A stretch of DNA of 9,364 bases from JBBSJV01 sp038256935. Lineage in GTDB: Bacteria; Patescibacteriota; JACMRA01. The position numbers and the translations under genes were made by a program. This document shows positions 1 to 7,140 of this stretch, piece by piece; within the stretch, counting starts at the first letter, position 1; every line of letters begins with the position of its first letter. Under the pieces are notes generated by a model. It did no database searches and was not told the origin of the DNA. It saw nothing but the letters and a program-made list of their open reading frames with translations. The DNA is taken from the NCBI GenBank assembly GCA_038256935.1, contig JBBSJV010000061.1:1-9364 (forward strand). The letters run 5' to 3'.

Positions 1-795
1 ATTAAAATTGATAAACTTAGTCCATTTGCAATCAAACAAAATTATGAGCAAAAAACTGGAAGTAGTGAAGGGAAGAAAGTCTTAGAAAAATTTATAAAAT
101 CAAAGTTAAGCAACTATTCAGAAGATAGAAATGATCCTAATAAAGCAGCTCTATCCAATCTGTCACCATATCTACACTTTGGCCAAATATCAGCTCAGAG
201 AGTGGCTCTGGAGGTTGCTACTTTGACCATGAGTCCATTTACTAATGATAGAACTACCAATGAACAGGATTACTTAGAAGAGCTTGTTGTAAGGAGGGAG
301 CTAGCTGATAATTTTTGTTTTTATAATCCTAATTATGATAATTTTGACGGGTTTGCCAATTGGGCTAAGATTTCTCTTCAAGAACATTGCAATGATACGC
401 GAGAACATATTTATGATCTAGAAACTTTAGAAAAAGCTAAAACCTATGATGATCTTTGGAATGCTAGTCAGATTGAGATGGTAAAATTTGGCAAAATGCA
501 TGGCTACACGAGAATGTATTGGGCTAAAAAGATCCTTGAATGGACAGAAAATCCAAGTCAGGCTATGGAATTTGCAATCTATCTTAACGATAAATATTCT
601 CTAGATGGAAGAGATCCAAATGGCTATACAGGAATAGCTTGGTCAATAGGGGGGGTCCATGATAGGGCTTGGAATGAAAGAGAAATCTTTGGTAAAATTA
701 GGTATATGAATTACAACGGCTGCAAACGAAAATTTGATGTAAAGAGTTATATTGATTCGATTCTTGATCAAAAGAATTTGGGTTTGTTTGAATAG
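1..795 (+). CDS. phr: Class II CPD photolyase (deoxyribodipyrimidine photo-lyase), 3' part, 5' end outside window
   Basis: The frame is open from base 1 to TAG at 793-795 (264 residues), so only the FAD-binding C-terminal part is visible and the start lies to the left; the GTG at 202 is internal. The enzyme uses light and reduced FAD to split cyclobutane pyrimidine dimers in cytosolic DNA. Class II signatures are clear: LSPYLHFGQISAQR near residue 54, EELVVRRELADNFC followed by NPNYD near residue 100, MHGYTRMYWAKKILEW near 170, and DGRDPNGYTGIAWSIGG near 205, ending in a lysine/arginine-rich stretch. The Trp residues in YWAKKILEW and IAWSIGG sit where class II enzymes carry electron-transfer tryptophans (family knowledge, not tested). 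It converges on the pilB-type gene and has no terminator with a T-run behind it. No frameshift or missing block is visible in this part. Confidence 0.93.
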   Translation: MKIDKLSPFAIKQNYEQKTGSSEGKKVLEKFIKSKLSNYSEDRNDPNKAALSNLSPYLHFGQISAQRVALEVATLTMSPFTNDRTTNEQDYLEELVVRRELADNFCFYNPNYDNFDGFANWAKISLQEHCNDTREHIYDLETLEKAKTYDDLWNASQIEMVKFGKMHGYTRMYWAKKILEWTENPSQAMEFAIYLNDKYSLDGRDPNGYTGIAWSIGGVHDRAWNEREIFGKIRYMNYNGCKRKFDVKSYIDSILDQKNLGLFE

Positions 796-911
796 GGTGT
801 TATTGCCCACTTGTTGCGCAATCCTCTGTGGTGGAAATTGAAACATCTTAGAGAGTTAAAATGTAATTTATAACCTGTATAGATATTATTTATAGATTAA
901 TCTACTACAAT

Positions 912-1008
912 AGATCCTGAAATAAATTCAGGATGACAGATAAGATTCTATTAATCTTTAGGTCTGCAATACTAGGGTATCTTTCAGCTTTGCTTTGAGA
1001 TGACATAC
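912..1008. repeat. Two dispersed palindromes in the convergent gap
   Basis: ATCCTGAA (914-921) pairs perfectly with TTCAGGAT (927-934) around the loop ATAAA, flanked by TAG and GACA. This is the reverse-orientation relative of the palindromes at 6812 and 9025, with one stem pair changed on both sides. A second, decayed palindrome lies at 979-988 / 992-1001 (ATCTTTCAGC, TTT, GCTTTGAGAT), again followed by GACA. They lie between the converging ends of the photolyase and the pilus ATPase genes, where hairpins could form the 3' ends of both transcripts, but neither has a T-run. The rest of the 239-bp gap (796-1034) shows no gene. Confidence 0.7.
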
Positions 1009-1034
1009 CTTTATGATTTTAAATGGTGAAATTT

Positions 1035-2741
1035 CTACTCAGTCACAACTCTTTGCAATTCAGTCAGATCAGTCAATCCATTTAAGGCTTTGATCAATCC
1101 ATCTTGAAACATGGTTACCATCCCTTCTCTACTTGCAGTATCTCTGACTTCTACAATCGAGGGTTCTCTTGTTGAGATCAATTCTCTAAGGCCATCAGTC
1201 ATAGTCAAAACCTCATAAACACCAACACGGCCTTTGTAGCCTAAACCACTACATTTATCACAGCCTGGTGAAGTATAAAAATCCATATGATTGGGTAGCA
1301 AGTCTTTTGCAACTTCAGGCAATTTACTAAGCTGATCCACAACCATAGATCTTTGTTCATCGCTAATTGCATGAGGGATTTTACAAAATTGGCAGATTTT
1401 TCGAACTAATCTTTGACCGATAATAACTGAAAGTGAATCAGCTAGTAAAAACCCTTTTATTTCCATCTCCATAAGCCTTGGAAGAGCGCCTGCAGCGTCA
1501 TTTGTATGGACAGTTGAGAGTACTTGATGCCCTGTTAGGGAAGCTTGGACTGCTGTATCAGCAGTTTCTTTGTCTCGGATTTCACCTACCATTACGATAT
1601 CAGGGTCTTGTCTTAAAATACTTCGAAGTCCTCCTCCAAAAGTATAGCCAGCTTTTACATCAATCTGAGTTTGGCTAACTCCAGATAACTTGTATTCTAT
1701 AGGATCTTCAAGGGTAATAATTTTGGACTCACCATCATTTAAATCTGATAAAAATGTGTACAAAGTTGTTGTTTTACCACTTCCTGTTGGTCCTGTTGTC
1801 AGGATCATTCCTTGAGGTTTGGATAGGGCGTGTCTGACTTGCTCACTTGCCAAATCACTAAATCCAAGATCAGCTAGTCTAAGCTCCACATTACCGGTAC
1901 CAAGAAGTCTCATAACAACCGAGTAGCCGTAGCTTGAAGGCAACATTGAGACTCTAACATCTATGTCTTTTTCTGGTGCTTTGAAACTAAATCTACCATC
2001 TTGAGGGACGTTATCAACATTCAATTTCAACCCTGAAATTAATTTTAACCTTTGCTCCAAAGGCCTCTGAACTTCTTTGGATAATTCGGCAAAGGTATGT
2101 AAAACACCATCGATTCTAAGCCTTAAATTGTATGTCAGCTTTTCTGGTTCAAAATGGATATCTGAGGCTTTACTCTGAAGAGCTGCTGATAAAATTGTCT
2201 CTACAATATCACTCATGGGCAGGTCTCTAATTGTTTCGTTTAGGTTTTGTAAATTTATTTTATCTTGTTCTGATTTATCGAGATTGGCTTGACTGACATT
2301 GATACTATCATCAACAGCCTCTTTTTGAATAATAAAATCATAGGTTTTTAGTAATTTTTCAAAGCTATAAGTAGAACATAAATGCAGCTTTGGATGATAA
2401 CCATTTTGTTCAAGTTTTTGAATTAACTCATCTTGTCCAGATGCTCCATAATCAGGAGTTGCTAAATAGGCTTCGCCAGATTTGATCACAAAGACACCAG
2501 TTTTAGTAGCTGTTGCATCTTCTTTAGTCACTACAATCAAATGAGCTGTATCTATTGGAAATCCGTACAAATTTATATATGGAAGGTTCAATATTTGAGC
2601 GGTAGACTTGGTCTCCTCTTCAGAGTAAGATTTATTCAAGTCTTGTCTGGTTCGGTTGATTCTATTTAATCTATTGTTATTTATGGTATGCAGATTTACA
2701 CCAAAGGGGGAAGCTTTCTTAGGTTGTAATTGAATAGCCAT
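1035..2741 (-). CDS. pilB: PilB/GspE-type pilus assembly (secretion) ATPase
   Basis: This is a hexameric cytoplasmic ATPase that powers extension of type IV pili or related type II secretion pseudopili. The 568 residues match the usual family length. In order: an N-terminal MshEN/T2SSE-N-like region (about 45-135), QSKASDIHFEP opening the N2 domain (about 190), Walker A GPTGSGKTT (about 315), the Asp box with LEDPIEY (about 345), Walker B DPDIVMVGEIRD (about 380), the His box with STVHTNDA (about 410), then CxxC (about 450) and CDKC (about 495), the tetracysteine zinc site typical of PilB/GspE and absent from PilT. The start ATG is one base after the TAA of the upstream gene (TAATATG), so the two are almost certainly translationally linked; there is no Shine-Dalgarno site of its own. 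PilB is preferred over GspE because the neighbours look nothing like a type II secretion operon; that choice is inference. Confidence 0.9.
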   Translation of the reverse strand: MAIQLQPKKASPFGVNLHTINNNRLNRINRTRQDLNKSYSEEETKSTAQILNLPYINLYGFPIDTAHLIVVTKEDATATKTGVFVIKSGEAYLATPDYGASGQDELIQKLEQNGYHPKLHLCSTYSFEKLLKTYDFIIQKEAVDDSINVSQANLDKSEQDKINLQNLNETIRDLPMSDIVETILSAALQSKASDIHFEPEKLTYNLRLRIDGVLHTFAELSKEVQRPLEQRLKLISGLKLNVDNVPQDGRFSFKAPEKDIDVRVSMLPSSYGYSVVMRLLGTGNVELRLADLGFSDLASEQVRHALSKPQGMILTTGPTGSGKTTTLYTFLSDLNDGESKIITLEDPIEYKLSGVSQTQIDVKAGYTFGGGLRSILRQDPDIVMVGEIRDKETADTAVQASLTGHQVLSTVHTNDAAGALPRLMEMEIKGFLLADSLSVIIGQRLVRKICQFCKIPHAISDEQRSMVVDQLSKLPEVAKDLLPNHMDFYTSPGCDKCSGLGYKGRVGVYEVLTMTDGLRELISTREPSIVEVRDTASREGMVTMFQDGLIKALNGLTDLTELQRVVTE

Positions 2742-2742
2742 A

Positions 2743-4122
2743 TTAATTTATTATGTCAGAAAGATTGGTGTCTCGAATTTCTTGTCTCAATGCCCTTTCC
2801 AAATCCCTAATCGTATCAGATACGTCTAAAACAGAATTAGTCAAATCTCCAAAAATACTACTCGGTAAACTAAAAGCAATGTTATCAATAAATTGTGTGA
2901 CTTCATTGACTACCTTTCTAATCACCTCAGTGATAATAGCTTTGAGTCTTTCAAAAATCTGATTGAAAAAATCCATCACAATATTCATTATTGAGTCTAG
3001 TAGATCACCTTCAGGAGCGCTTTGAGAAGCGGCTGTAGTTTGCAAGGCAGTTTGAGAGTTACCTACAACATCGGTAGTTTCACACTCGTTTCTATTAAGC
3101 ACTCTAGCCTCTAATGCTCCAGTCACTCTAGCCTGATCTTGAAGATGAGGAGCACTTAGGTTAGCATTTATACCACCTTGGTTCCAGCTGCCTCCAGAAT
3201 TATTTTCAGAAGGGGTTAAGACTTGAGCCATAGCACACTCAGGTGGACTTTGTTTGTCTAGAGCATCCATTGCTCCACTTGCTTCAACCTTAACGTCCTC
3301 ACTTCTTTGCTTAAGACTACTCACTAAGGCCGCAGTATCAGCTGCATTAGGGCTAAATTTAATAAGATTTTGACCCACTACTCCAGCTATAGGGTCTCCT
3401 GAAAAGGTTGCAGTTTCAGCAATTTTCTCCTTGGTTTCATTTAATTCTTGCATGCTGCTGGATACAGAATCAATAATTTCATCTGCTCTAGGAACAGGGT
3501 TATTAGAGGCGCAAGCAGGATACTGACTATCAGCGGCTTCAATAGCTGCAGCGTTATCTATTGTTGTGCCGGCTTTGGCTATAGCATTTTCCATGGTTAG
3601 TTTTGTTTCAGGCTCATTGTTTAGAGCTTCAGTGGTATTTCCAAACAGATTGTTAATGGTGCCTTCAGCTGCGTTGTATAATAAGACTGACTGCAGTGCT
3701 ACATGTCGTTTCACATTACATAGATTCAATCTTAGTCCAAAAGCAGTGGAAGCCCAGTCCTCAATCATATTCAGTAGGTTTTCAAAAGCGCTTTTCAAAA
3801 AATTTATAATACCTTGGATAAAGGTCATTACAAAGCTTCTAAGTAATTTATTCAAAATGTTTTCTGCTTGAAAGGTGGCTTCATTGACACAGTTAGTACA
3901 AAAAACGGCTCCACCAACAGCGCCAGCATTGACTTTAGTTAAAAATATTTTTTTGTAAGTCAAAGACAGGTCTTTGTTTGGGATCTTCAGCCAGCCCATC
4001 TGAGCCTCAAAGCTACGGTTAGTGTGAAGCATGGATCCACCCATCGCTAGATTCATCCCGATAGTTGCGAAAATAAATGCTGAGATTATGATCTTTGAAA
4101 GAATACTTTTGATCTTTTCCAT
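2743..4122 (-). CDS. Unrecognised exported protein with six cysteines, cotranscribed with pilB-type ATPase
   Basis: I do not recognise a family. The 459 residues begin with a short basic start and a hydrophobic stretch (about 11-28), a signal peptide or membrane anchor. CTNC at 75-78 follows, then cysteines near 135, 204, 296 and 347: six in all, outside the anchor, consistent with disulfides. A hydrophobic or amphipathic stretch at about 95-120, a low-complexity middle rich in Ala, Ser, Asn and Glu with helix-prone segments, and a long amphipathic C-terminal section (about 375-450, with DFFNQIFERLKAIITEVIRK) suggest a membrane-associated, partly coiled protein. A near-consensus promoter lies 24 bases upstream, and the next gene starts one base after this stop, so it is first in a two-gene unit with the ATPase. 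A role in building or displaying a pilus is inferred from that linkage only. Confidence 0.8.
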   Translation of the reverse strand: MEKIKSILSKIIISAFIFATIGMNLAMGGSMLHTNRSFEAQMGWLKIPNKDLSLTYKKIFLTKVNAGAVGGAVFCTNCVNEATFQAENILNKLLRSFVMTFIQGIINFLKSAFENLLNMIEDWASTAFGLRLNLCNVKRHVALQSVLLYNAAEGTINNLFGNTTEALNNEPETKLTMENAIAKAGTTIDNAAAIEAADSQYPACASNNPVPRADEIIDSVSSSMQELNETKEKIAETATFSGDPIAGVVGQNLIKFSPNAADTAALVSSLKQRSEDVKVEASGAMDALDKQSPPECAMAQVLTPSENNSGGSWNQGGINANLSAPHLQDQARVTGALEARVLNRNECETTDVVGNSQTALQTTAASQSAPEGDLLDSIMNIVMDFFNQIFERLKAIITEVIRKVVNEVTQFIDNIAFSLPSSIFGDLTNSVLDVSDTIRDLERALRQEIRDTNLSDIIN

Positions 4123-4145
4123 ATTTGTTTTTGTTTAATACAAGT

Positions 4146-4174
4146 ATTATACTCTAGTTTTCTAGCTTAGTCAA
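4146..4174 (-). promoter_or_regulatory. Sigma70-type promoter of the exported protein-pilB unit
   Basis: On the minus strand TTGACT (4169-4174) is followed by a 17-base spacer and a perfect TATAAT (4146-4151). Expected transcription start is near 4139, leaving a leader of about 16 bases before the ATG at 4122. That leader is A/T-only near the start and has no Shine-Dalgarno motif. This is the best promoter in the window and separates the pilus unit from the zwf unit upstream. Confidence 0.8.
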
Positions 4175-4195
4175 AACTTGAATAGGTTAGTTTTA

Positions 4196-4217
4196 AGCTA
4201 CTTAATAAGTACTAGCT
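4196..4217. other. Imperfect hairpin between two minus-strand genes
   Basis: ACTT/AAGT (4200-4203, 4207-4210) and AGCT/AGCT (4196-4199, 4214-4217) can stack into a stem with a three-base bulge and the loop AAT. It lies just after the stop of the EF-hand-loop gene and before the promoter at 4146-4174, so it could end the zwf transcript. The T-run (4218-4221) is on the plus-strand side, where no gene ends, which weakens the terminator reading. Confidence 0.3.
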
Positions 4218-4224
4218 TTTTAAA

Positions 4225-5385
4225 CTAATTACCGTTGATAAGTTGCTCAAATTTTGTGTTTTCATCGTTTAATTTTCTGTATCCCCAAACTATTTCCACA
4301 GCCTTTTCTTTACTCAACGCTTGATATTCCAAGCTACTTGTCTGATCATTTGTAATACCAGCAATACGGTGATCAATTAAGTCTTCAATCTTTGAAAAAA
4401 TGATAATATTGGCCCTATGAATATCACTAAATGACTCTGGAGCCTCTGTATTTTTGAGTCTATTTACTACATTTCCGTACTTAGTTTTTTCAGCTTCTAG
4501 TTCTTCAACTTTACTAAAACTATAGATTCTAATCAAACCTGATAATTCATTTTCTTGTTCTTCATCTGAGAGAACTGAGCGAATAATTTCAACTCTTAAT
4601 TTCAAATAATTCAAAAAGTTTTGTCTGTTATCAGCATTAGTTAATACTTCAATTTCACTAAATTCTTGGTTTAGATCAATCAACTTGCTTTCTTGATAAA
4701 GCCCAGGGAAATCGACACCTTCTTCTGAAGCATTTTCAAAAGAATTATTGATTGTTTTAAGTACATTTTCTCCCTGTCTTTGAATAACTATTTCCTGATC
4801 ATTTTCAAGTGCAAATCCAGTCAATGGACTAATTCCAGCATCTACATTTTGTTTATCGCTGAGTCCACATCTTGGACCTTCGCCTGTACTACTACCACAT
4901 AGTGAAAATTTGTTTTTTGGGTTAGCTCCGTATAAATACTCAGCTTTGTTGGTAAGACCATCGTTATCAGCATCTGCTTCAGGTCCTGAAATCAATACAT
5001 TTCTAAATTCTTCAGGGCTAAAATTTCTCTTCACCCAAGCTTCAGGGTATACCGGAAGTTCTTCAAATTTTATTCGTGTATAAATGATGTTTTCAGGATC
5101 GATTGTTCCCCCTACATTTTGCAATTCTTGCAAGTTTCTTTGAAATTCAGGACTGGTTGCAAAGAGTAGGTTTCTCTCCCCTCTTTGAGAGCTGATAAAA
5201 GGGTTTCCAAAATTCACAACATAAAATAACGACCCAATAATAACGATAGTCAAAAATATTGCTACCCCTACTTTTTGTCTAGGTCCTAAGAAAAAGAAAG
5301 CTCTAATAGATATAAAAAAATGAGAGATTTTGAGTCTAAGATTTTTTAAAATACTATTTTGGTTTGGTTCTCGAGTTGGATTCAT
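4225..5385 (-). CDS. Single-pass membrane protein with EF-hand-type calcium-binding loop, function unknown
   Basis: 386 residues, ending in TAG. A basic N-terminal cytoplasmic tail (1-38) precedes one transmembrane segment (about 39-58, VAIFLTIVIIGSLFYVV), so most of the protein should lie outside the membrane. DADNDGLTNKAE (138-149) is a textbook EF-hand loop with Asp at loop positions 1, 3 and 5, Gly at 6 and Glu at 12, followed by YLYGANP as in thrombospondin-type-3-like repeats of bacterial surface proteins. C163 and C173 flank a Gly-rich turn and could form a disulfide. The C-terminal half is charged and probably helical, with no motif I recognise. It starts 35 bases after the zwf stop and has no Shine-Dalgarno site, so cotranscription with zwf is likely. 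The pilus genes follow 102 bases on. A surface-structure role is inference from topology and neighbours. Confidence 0.8.
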   Translation of the reverse strand: MNPTREPNQNSILKNLRLKISHFFISIRAFFFLGPRQKVGVAIFLTIVIIGSLFYVVNFGNPFISSQRGERNLLFATSPEFQRNLQELQNVGGTIDPENIIYTRIKFEELPVYPEAWVKRNFSPEEFRNVLISGPEADADNDGLTNKAEYLYGANPKNKFSLCGSSTGEGPRCGLSDKQNVDAGISPLTGFALENDQEIVIQRQGENVLKTINNSFENASEEGVDFPGLYQESKLIDLNQEFSEIEVLTNADNRQNFLNYLKLRVEIIRSVLSDEEQENELSGLIRIYSFSKVEELEAEKTKYGNVVNRLKNTEAPESFSDIHRANIIIFSKIEDLIDHRIAGITNDQTSSLEYQALSKEKAVEIVWGYRKLNDENTKFEQLINGN

Positions 5386-5420
5386 AATATTAGTTTATCA
5401 AAGAAAAAAGATGCTGTAAA

Positions 5421-6584
5421 TTAAATGAATTTTGGTGGGTACTGTCCTGGCTGATAAATAGGAGCAGAAAGGTATCTAAAGTTTTTCATCATTTCTAATT
5501 TTTCAAAAACTTCCCAGCCATGTAAAAGTTCTTGTTCAGTTACAAAGTGAGTATAATCTTGATCCAAGATATTTTTGAACATATTGGTATGATCCAAGTT
5601 TTTTCCACTAGAAAGATTTAGATTCTTTTCCTGTCCATTTTTTTGCCAGATTATCTGTTCCTGAGGAGATATTTTCCAAAGCAATTTCTCGCCGCCATCA
5701 AAAACCATCTCGATTTCAGTAGATTTTATTCCTAAATGTTTTCCGGTTTCCCAAAAAATATCTACATCTTCTAAGCTAATTTTGGATAAAAAATATGATT
5801 CTGTGTTACTCTCTAAAACCTCACTATCTTCTAAATAACCTTTATATTGACCAACTACGATATCTTTTACCTCCATACAGTCAATACATCTTTCTGTATC
5901 AATTTCTAGAAAATCAGTAGTCAGAGTCTGCAGTGAATACATATGCACAAACATATCTTTGAGAGCCCCGACTTGATCATAGTAGCCACCACGGCCAGCA
6001 ACATCAATTTTTTCTAAAGACCTAATATAAATTTGTTTAGGTTTTTTATCAGTTTCAAGCAGTCTTTGAATCACGGAAAAGTCGATTTGAGTTGAGTTTT
6101 TAAATAAATAATGATCAACAAACAAAACTTTACTTTGAAGATTGCATTTATAAATGTTTTTGAGTAGTCTTTTAGCTTCTAACTTATCAACACCAAATGG
6201 TTTTTCCATAAGGATAAAAATCTCTTTTTGACTATAAGAACAGCTATATTCTAAAAATGGAGCAAAAACAGTCGGAGGAACTGCCATATAAACTATAGTC
6301 TTGGTTCCAGTTTCAGCATTTTGCATAAGATCATCCATAAAGCTAGGATTTCCATAATCACCTTGCTTAAAGATGACTTCATTGAGAACTATTTCTTGGT
6401 TTTTACTATGCTTTTTTAATAAATCCATTATTTCTTTTTCATTGGCTTTACTTCTAGAGTAACCATACAGATTTATCAGCACTTTTGCTTGATGAAGTGA
6501 GCTAAATTGAGCCACGGATGGCAAGATTTTGAGCTTTGCTAGATCTCCTGTTATTCCCAATATTATCACATTCCAGATTTGCAT
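5421..6584 (-). CDS. zwf: Divergent, shortened glucose-6-phosphate 1-dehydrogenase
   Basis: Family members oxidise glucose 6-phosphate to 6-phosphogluconolactone with NAD(P)+, the entry step of the oxidative pentose phosphate pathway. Visible motifs are GITGDLAKLK (dinucleotide-binding loop with the conserved Lys, residues 9-18), YMAVPP, MEKPFG, VDHYLFKN (for the usual DHYLGKE; Asp, His, Tyr and Lys kept), AGRGGYYDQVGAL and GQYKGYLED, plus TGKHLGIK with the two C-terminal lysines. At about 387 residues it is roughly 100 shorter than the usual 480-500, losing part of the sheet domain after DHY, including the LRFxN block. The catalytic His of the DMxQNH motif is displaced: here DMFVHM. ATG at 6584 is chosen: it places the nucleotide-binding loop about 10 residues in, as in relatives, and AAGGA precedes it, though very close. 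A TTG at 6596 (four more residues) with AGG six bases upstream is the alternative. Confidence 0.85.
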   Translation of the reverse strand: MQIWNVIILGITGDLAKLKILPSVAQFSSLHQAKVLINLYGYSRSKANEKEIMDLLKKHSKNQEIVLNEVIFKQGDYGNPSFMDDLMQNAETGTKTIVYMAVPPTVFAPFLEYSCSYSQKEIFILMEKPFGVDKLEAKRLLKNIYKCNLQSKVLFVDHYLFKNSTQIDFSVIQRLLETDKKPKQIYIRSLEKIDVAGRGGYYDQVGALKDMFVHMYSLQTLTTDFLEIDTERCIDCMEVKDIVVGQYKGYLEDSEVLESNTESYFLSKISLEDVDIFWETGKHLGIKSTEIEMVFDGGEKLLWKISPQEQIIWQKNGQEKNLNLSSGKNLDHTNMFKNILDQDYTHFVTEQELLHGWEVFEKLEMMKNFRYLSAPIYQPGQYPPKFI

Positions 6585-6588
6585 AGTC

Positions 6589-6625
6589 CTTGACAAAAGT
6601 TACCTGCCAGTGGATTGTTGTCAAG
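6589..6625. promoter_or_regulatory. Facing TTGACA boxes between zwf and tRNA-Thr
   Basis: CTTGACAA (6589-6596) and TTGTCAAG (6618-6625) form a perfect 8-bp inverted repeat 21 bases apart. Each arm contains a consensus -35 hexamer, the left arm for the rightward tRNA-Thr (start expected near 6625, gene at 6628) and the right arm for leftward zwf (start expected near 6590, ATG at 6584). The matching -10 boxes are weak (GATTGT at 6613-6618; TAACTT on the minus strand at 6597-6602). The two promoters would overlap face to face and exclude each other. An operator is the alternative reading. Confidence 0.5.
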
Positions 6626-6627
6626 AG

Positions 6628-6703
6628 GCCGTCGTAGCTCAGCTGGTAGAGCATTTCCATGGTAAGGAAAAGGTCACCGGTTCGAATCCGGTCGTCGGCT
6701 CCA
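6628..6703 (+). tRNA. trnT: tRNA-Thr(GGT), CCA encoded
   Basis: A complete cloverleaf: acceptor GCCGTCG / CGTCGGC, D stem GCTC/GAGC, anticodon stem TTTCC/GGAAA with loop ATGGTAA (anticodon GGT, reads ACC/ACU), T stem ACCGG/CCGGT with loop TTCGAAT, U73 and an encoded CCA. The acceptor stem has one U-U mismatch at pair 5-68; all other stem pairs are Watson-Crick. U73 suits threonine tRNAs. Confidence 0.97.
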
Positions 6704-6711
6704 GATAATTA

Positions 6712-6734
6712 TCCCTTTTTGAAGGGAATTTTTT
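6712..6734 (+). terminator. Intrinsic terminator of tRNA-Thr
   Basis: TCCCTT (6712-6717) pairs with AAGGGA (6722-6727) around a four-base loop and is followed, after one A, by six T (6729-6734). It begins nine bases after the CCA end. Confidence 0.8.
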
Positions 6735-6756
6735 GTTGATTAATCTTCTTATAATA

Positions 6757-6900
6757 AATTTTTTGTTACCCTTGTAGGAATTAATTAGTTTGTTAATCAA
6801 ATCCAGTTGTCACCCTGAATTTATTTCAGGGTCTATTGCTCATATAATTGAAAAAAGATGCTGAAACAAGTTCAGCATGACAGATTATAAATTGTCAGCG
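6757..6900. repeat. Composite palindromic repeat, copy A
   Basis: A unit shared with 8926-9115. In order: a T-run followed by GTTACCCTTGTAGGAATT (about 6759-6782), an AT-rich spacer, hairpin 1 ACCCTGAA / TTCAGGGT with loop TTTAT (6812-6832), hairpin 2 ATGCTGAA / TTCAGCAT with loop ACAAG (6858-6878), then GACAGATT and ATTGTCAGCGAAT (6891-6903), which can fold as TGACA/TGTCA. No open frame of note is inside. It looks like a small non-coding mobile or REP-like element; the family is not identified. It fills the gap between two tRNA genes. Confidence 0.8.
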
Positions 6901-6952
6901 AATTAACAGCAATGACAGATAGTGCGACCATATAATATTTTAGTTTACACAC

Positions 6953-6976
6953 AAAAAATCCGCCCTTATTTGGCGG
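6953..6976 (-). terminator. Intrinsic terminator of tRNA-Pro
   Basis: On the minus strand CCGCC pairs with GGCGG (6972-6976 with 6960-6964) around a seven-base loop and is followed by ATTTTTT (6953-6959). It lies 16 bases past the CCA end of tRNA-Pro. Confidence 0.82.
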
Positions 6977-6992
6977 TTCTATATTAAATCAA

Positions 6993-7067
6993 TGGTCGGG
7001 ATGCAGGGAATTGAACCCTGTACCTCTTGCTCCCAAAGCAAGCATGCTACCGGTGCACCACATCCCG
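6993..7067 (-). tRNA. trnP: tRNA-Pro(TGG), CCA encoded
   Basis: The minus strand gives a full cloverleaf: acceptor CGGGATG / CATCCCG, D stem GTGC/GCAT, anticodon stem CTTGC/GCAAG with loop TTTGGGA (anticodon TGG), T stem CAGGG/CCCTG with loop TTCAATT, A73 and CCA. C1-G72 and A73 fit bacterial proline tRNAs. U34 could read all four Pro codons by wobble. Confidence 0.97.
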
Positions 7068-7081
7068 AATGGATACAATAA

Positions 7082-7110
7082 CTTAAACCTAATTTTTCTT
7101 ACTGTGTCAA
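7082..7110 (-). promoter_or_regulatory. Promoter of tRNA-Pro
   Basis: On the minus strand a consensus TTGACA (7105-7110) is followed by exactly 17 bases and TTTAAG (7082-7087, four of six consensus bases). Start is expected near 7075, eight bases before the mature tRNA 5' end at 7067. Confidence 0.65.
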
Positions 7111-7114
7111 GCTT

Positions 7115-7140
7115 TTGACTTAAAATACAAGTTGTATAAG
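7115..7140 (+). promoter_or_regulatory. Possible dnaX promoter giving a nearly leaderless mRNA
   Basis: TATAAG (7135-7140) is a good -10 box ten bases before the dnaX ATG at 7150, so transcription would start almost at the codon. TTGACT (7115-7120) lies upstream, but the spacer is only 14 bases, too short for a standard sigma70 site. It is back-to-back with the tRNA-Pro -35 box (GTCAA, four bases, TTGAC). Confidence 0.35.

Noticed and set aside
202..795. Photolyase starting at GTG 202
   Set aside because: The frame is open back to base 1 and encodes conserved class II residues (LSPYLHFGQIS) before 202, so this is an internal codon.
643..846. Minus-strand open frame across the photolyase end
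   Set aside because: It runs antisense to conserved photolyase codons with no recognisable protein, promoter or ribosome site. The same applies to antisense frames inside pilB, the 2743-4122 gene and dnaX.
914..1001. Intrinsic terminator for pilB or the photolyase
   Set aside because: Hairpins are present, but neither strand has the following T-run.
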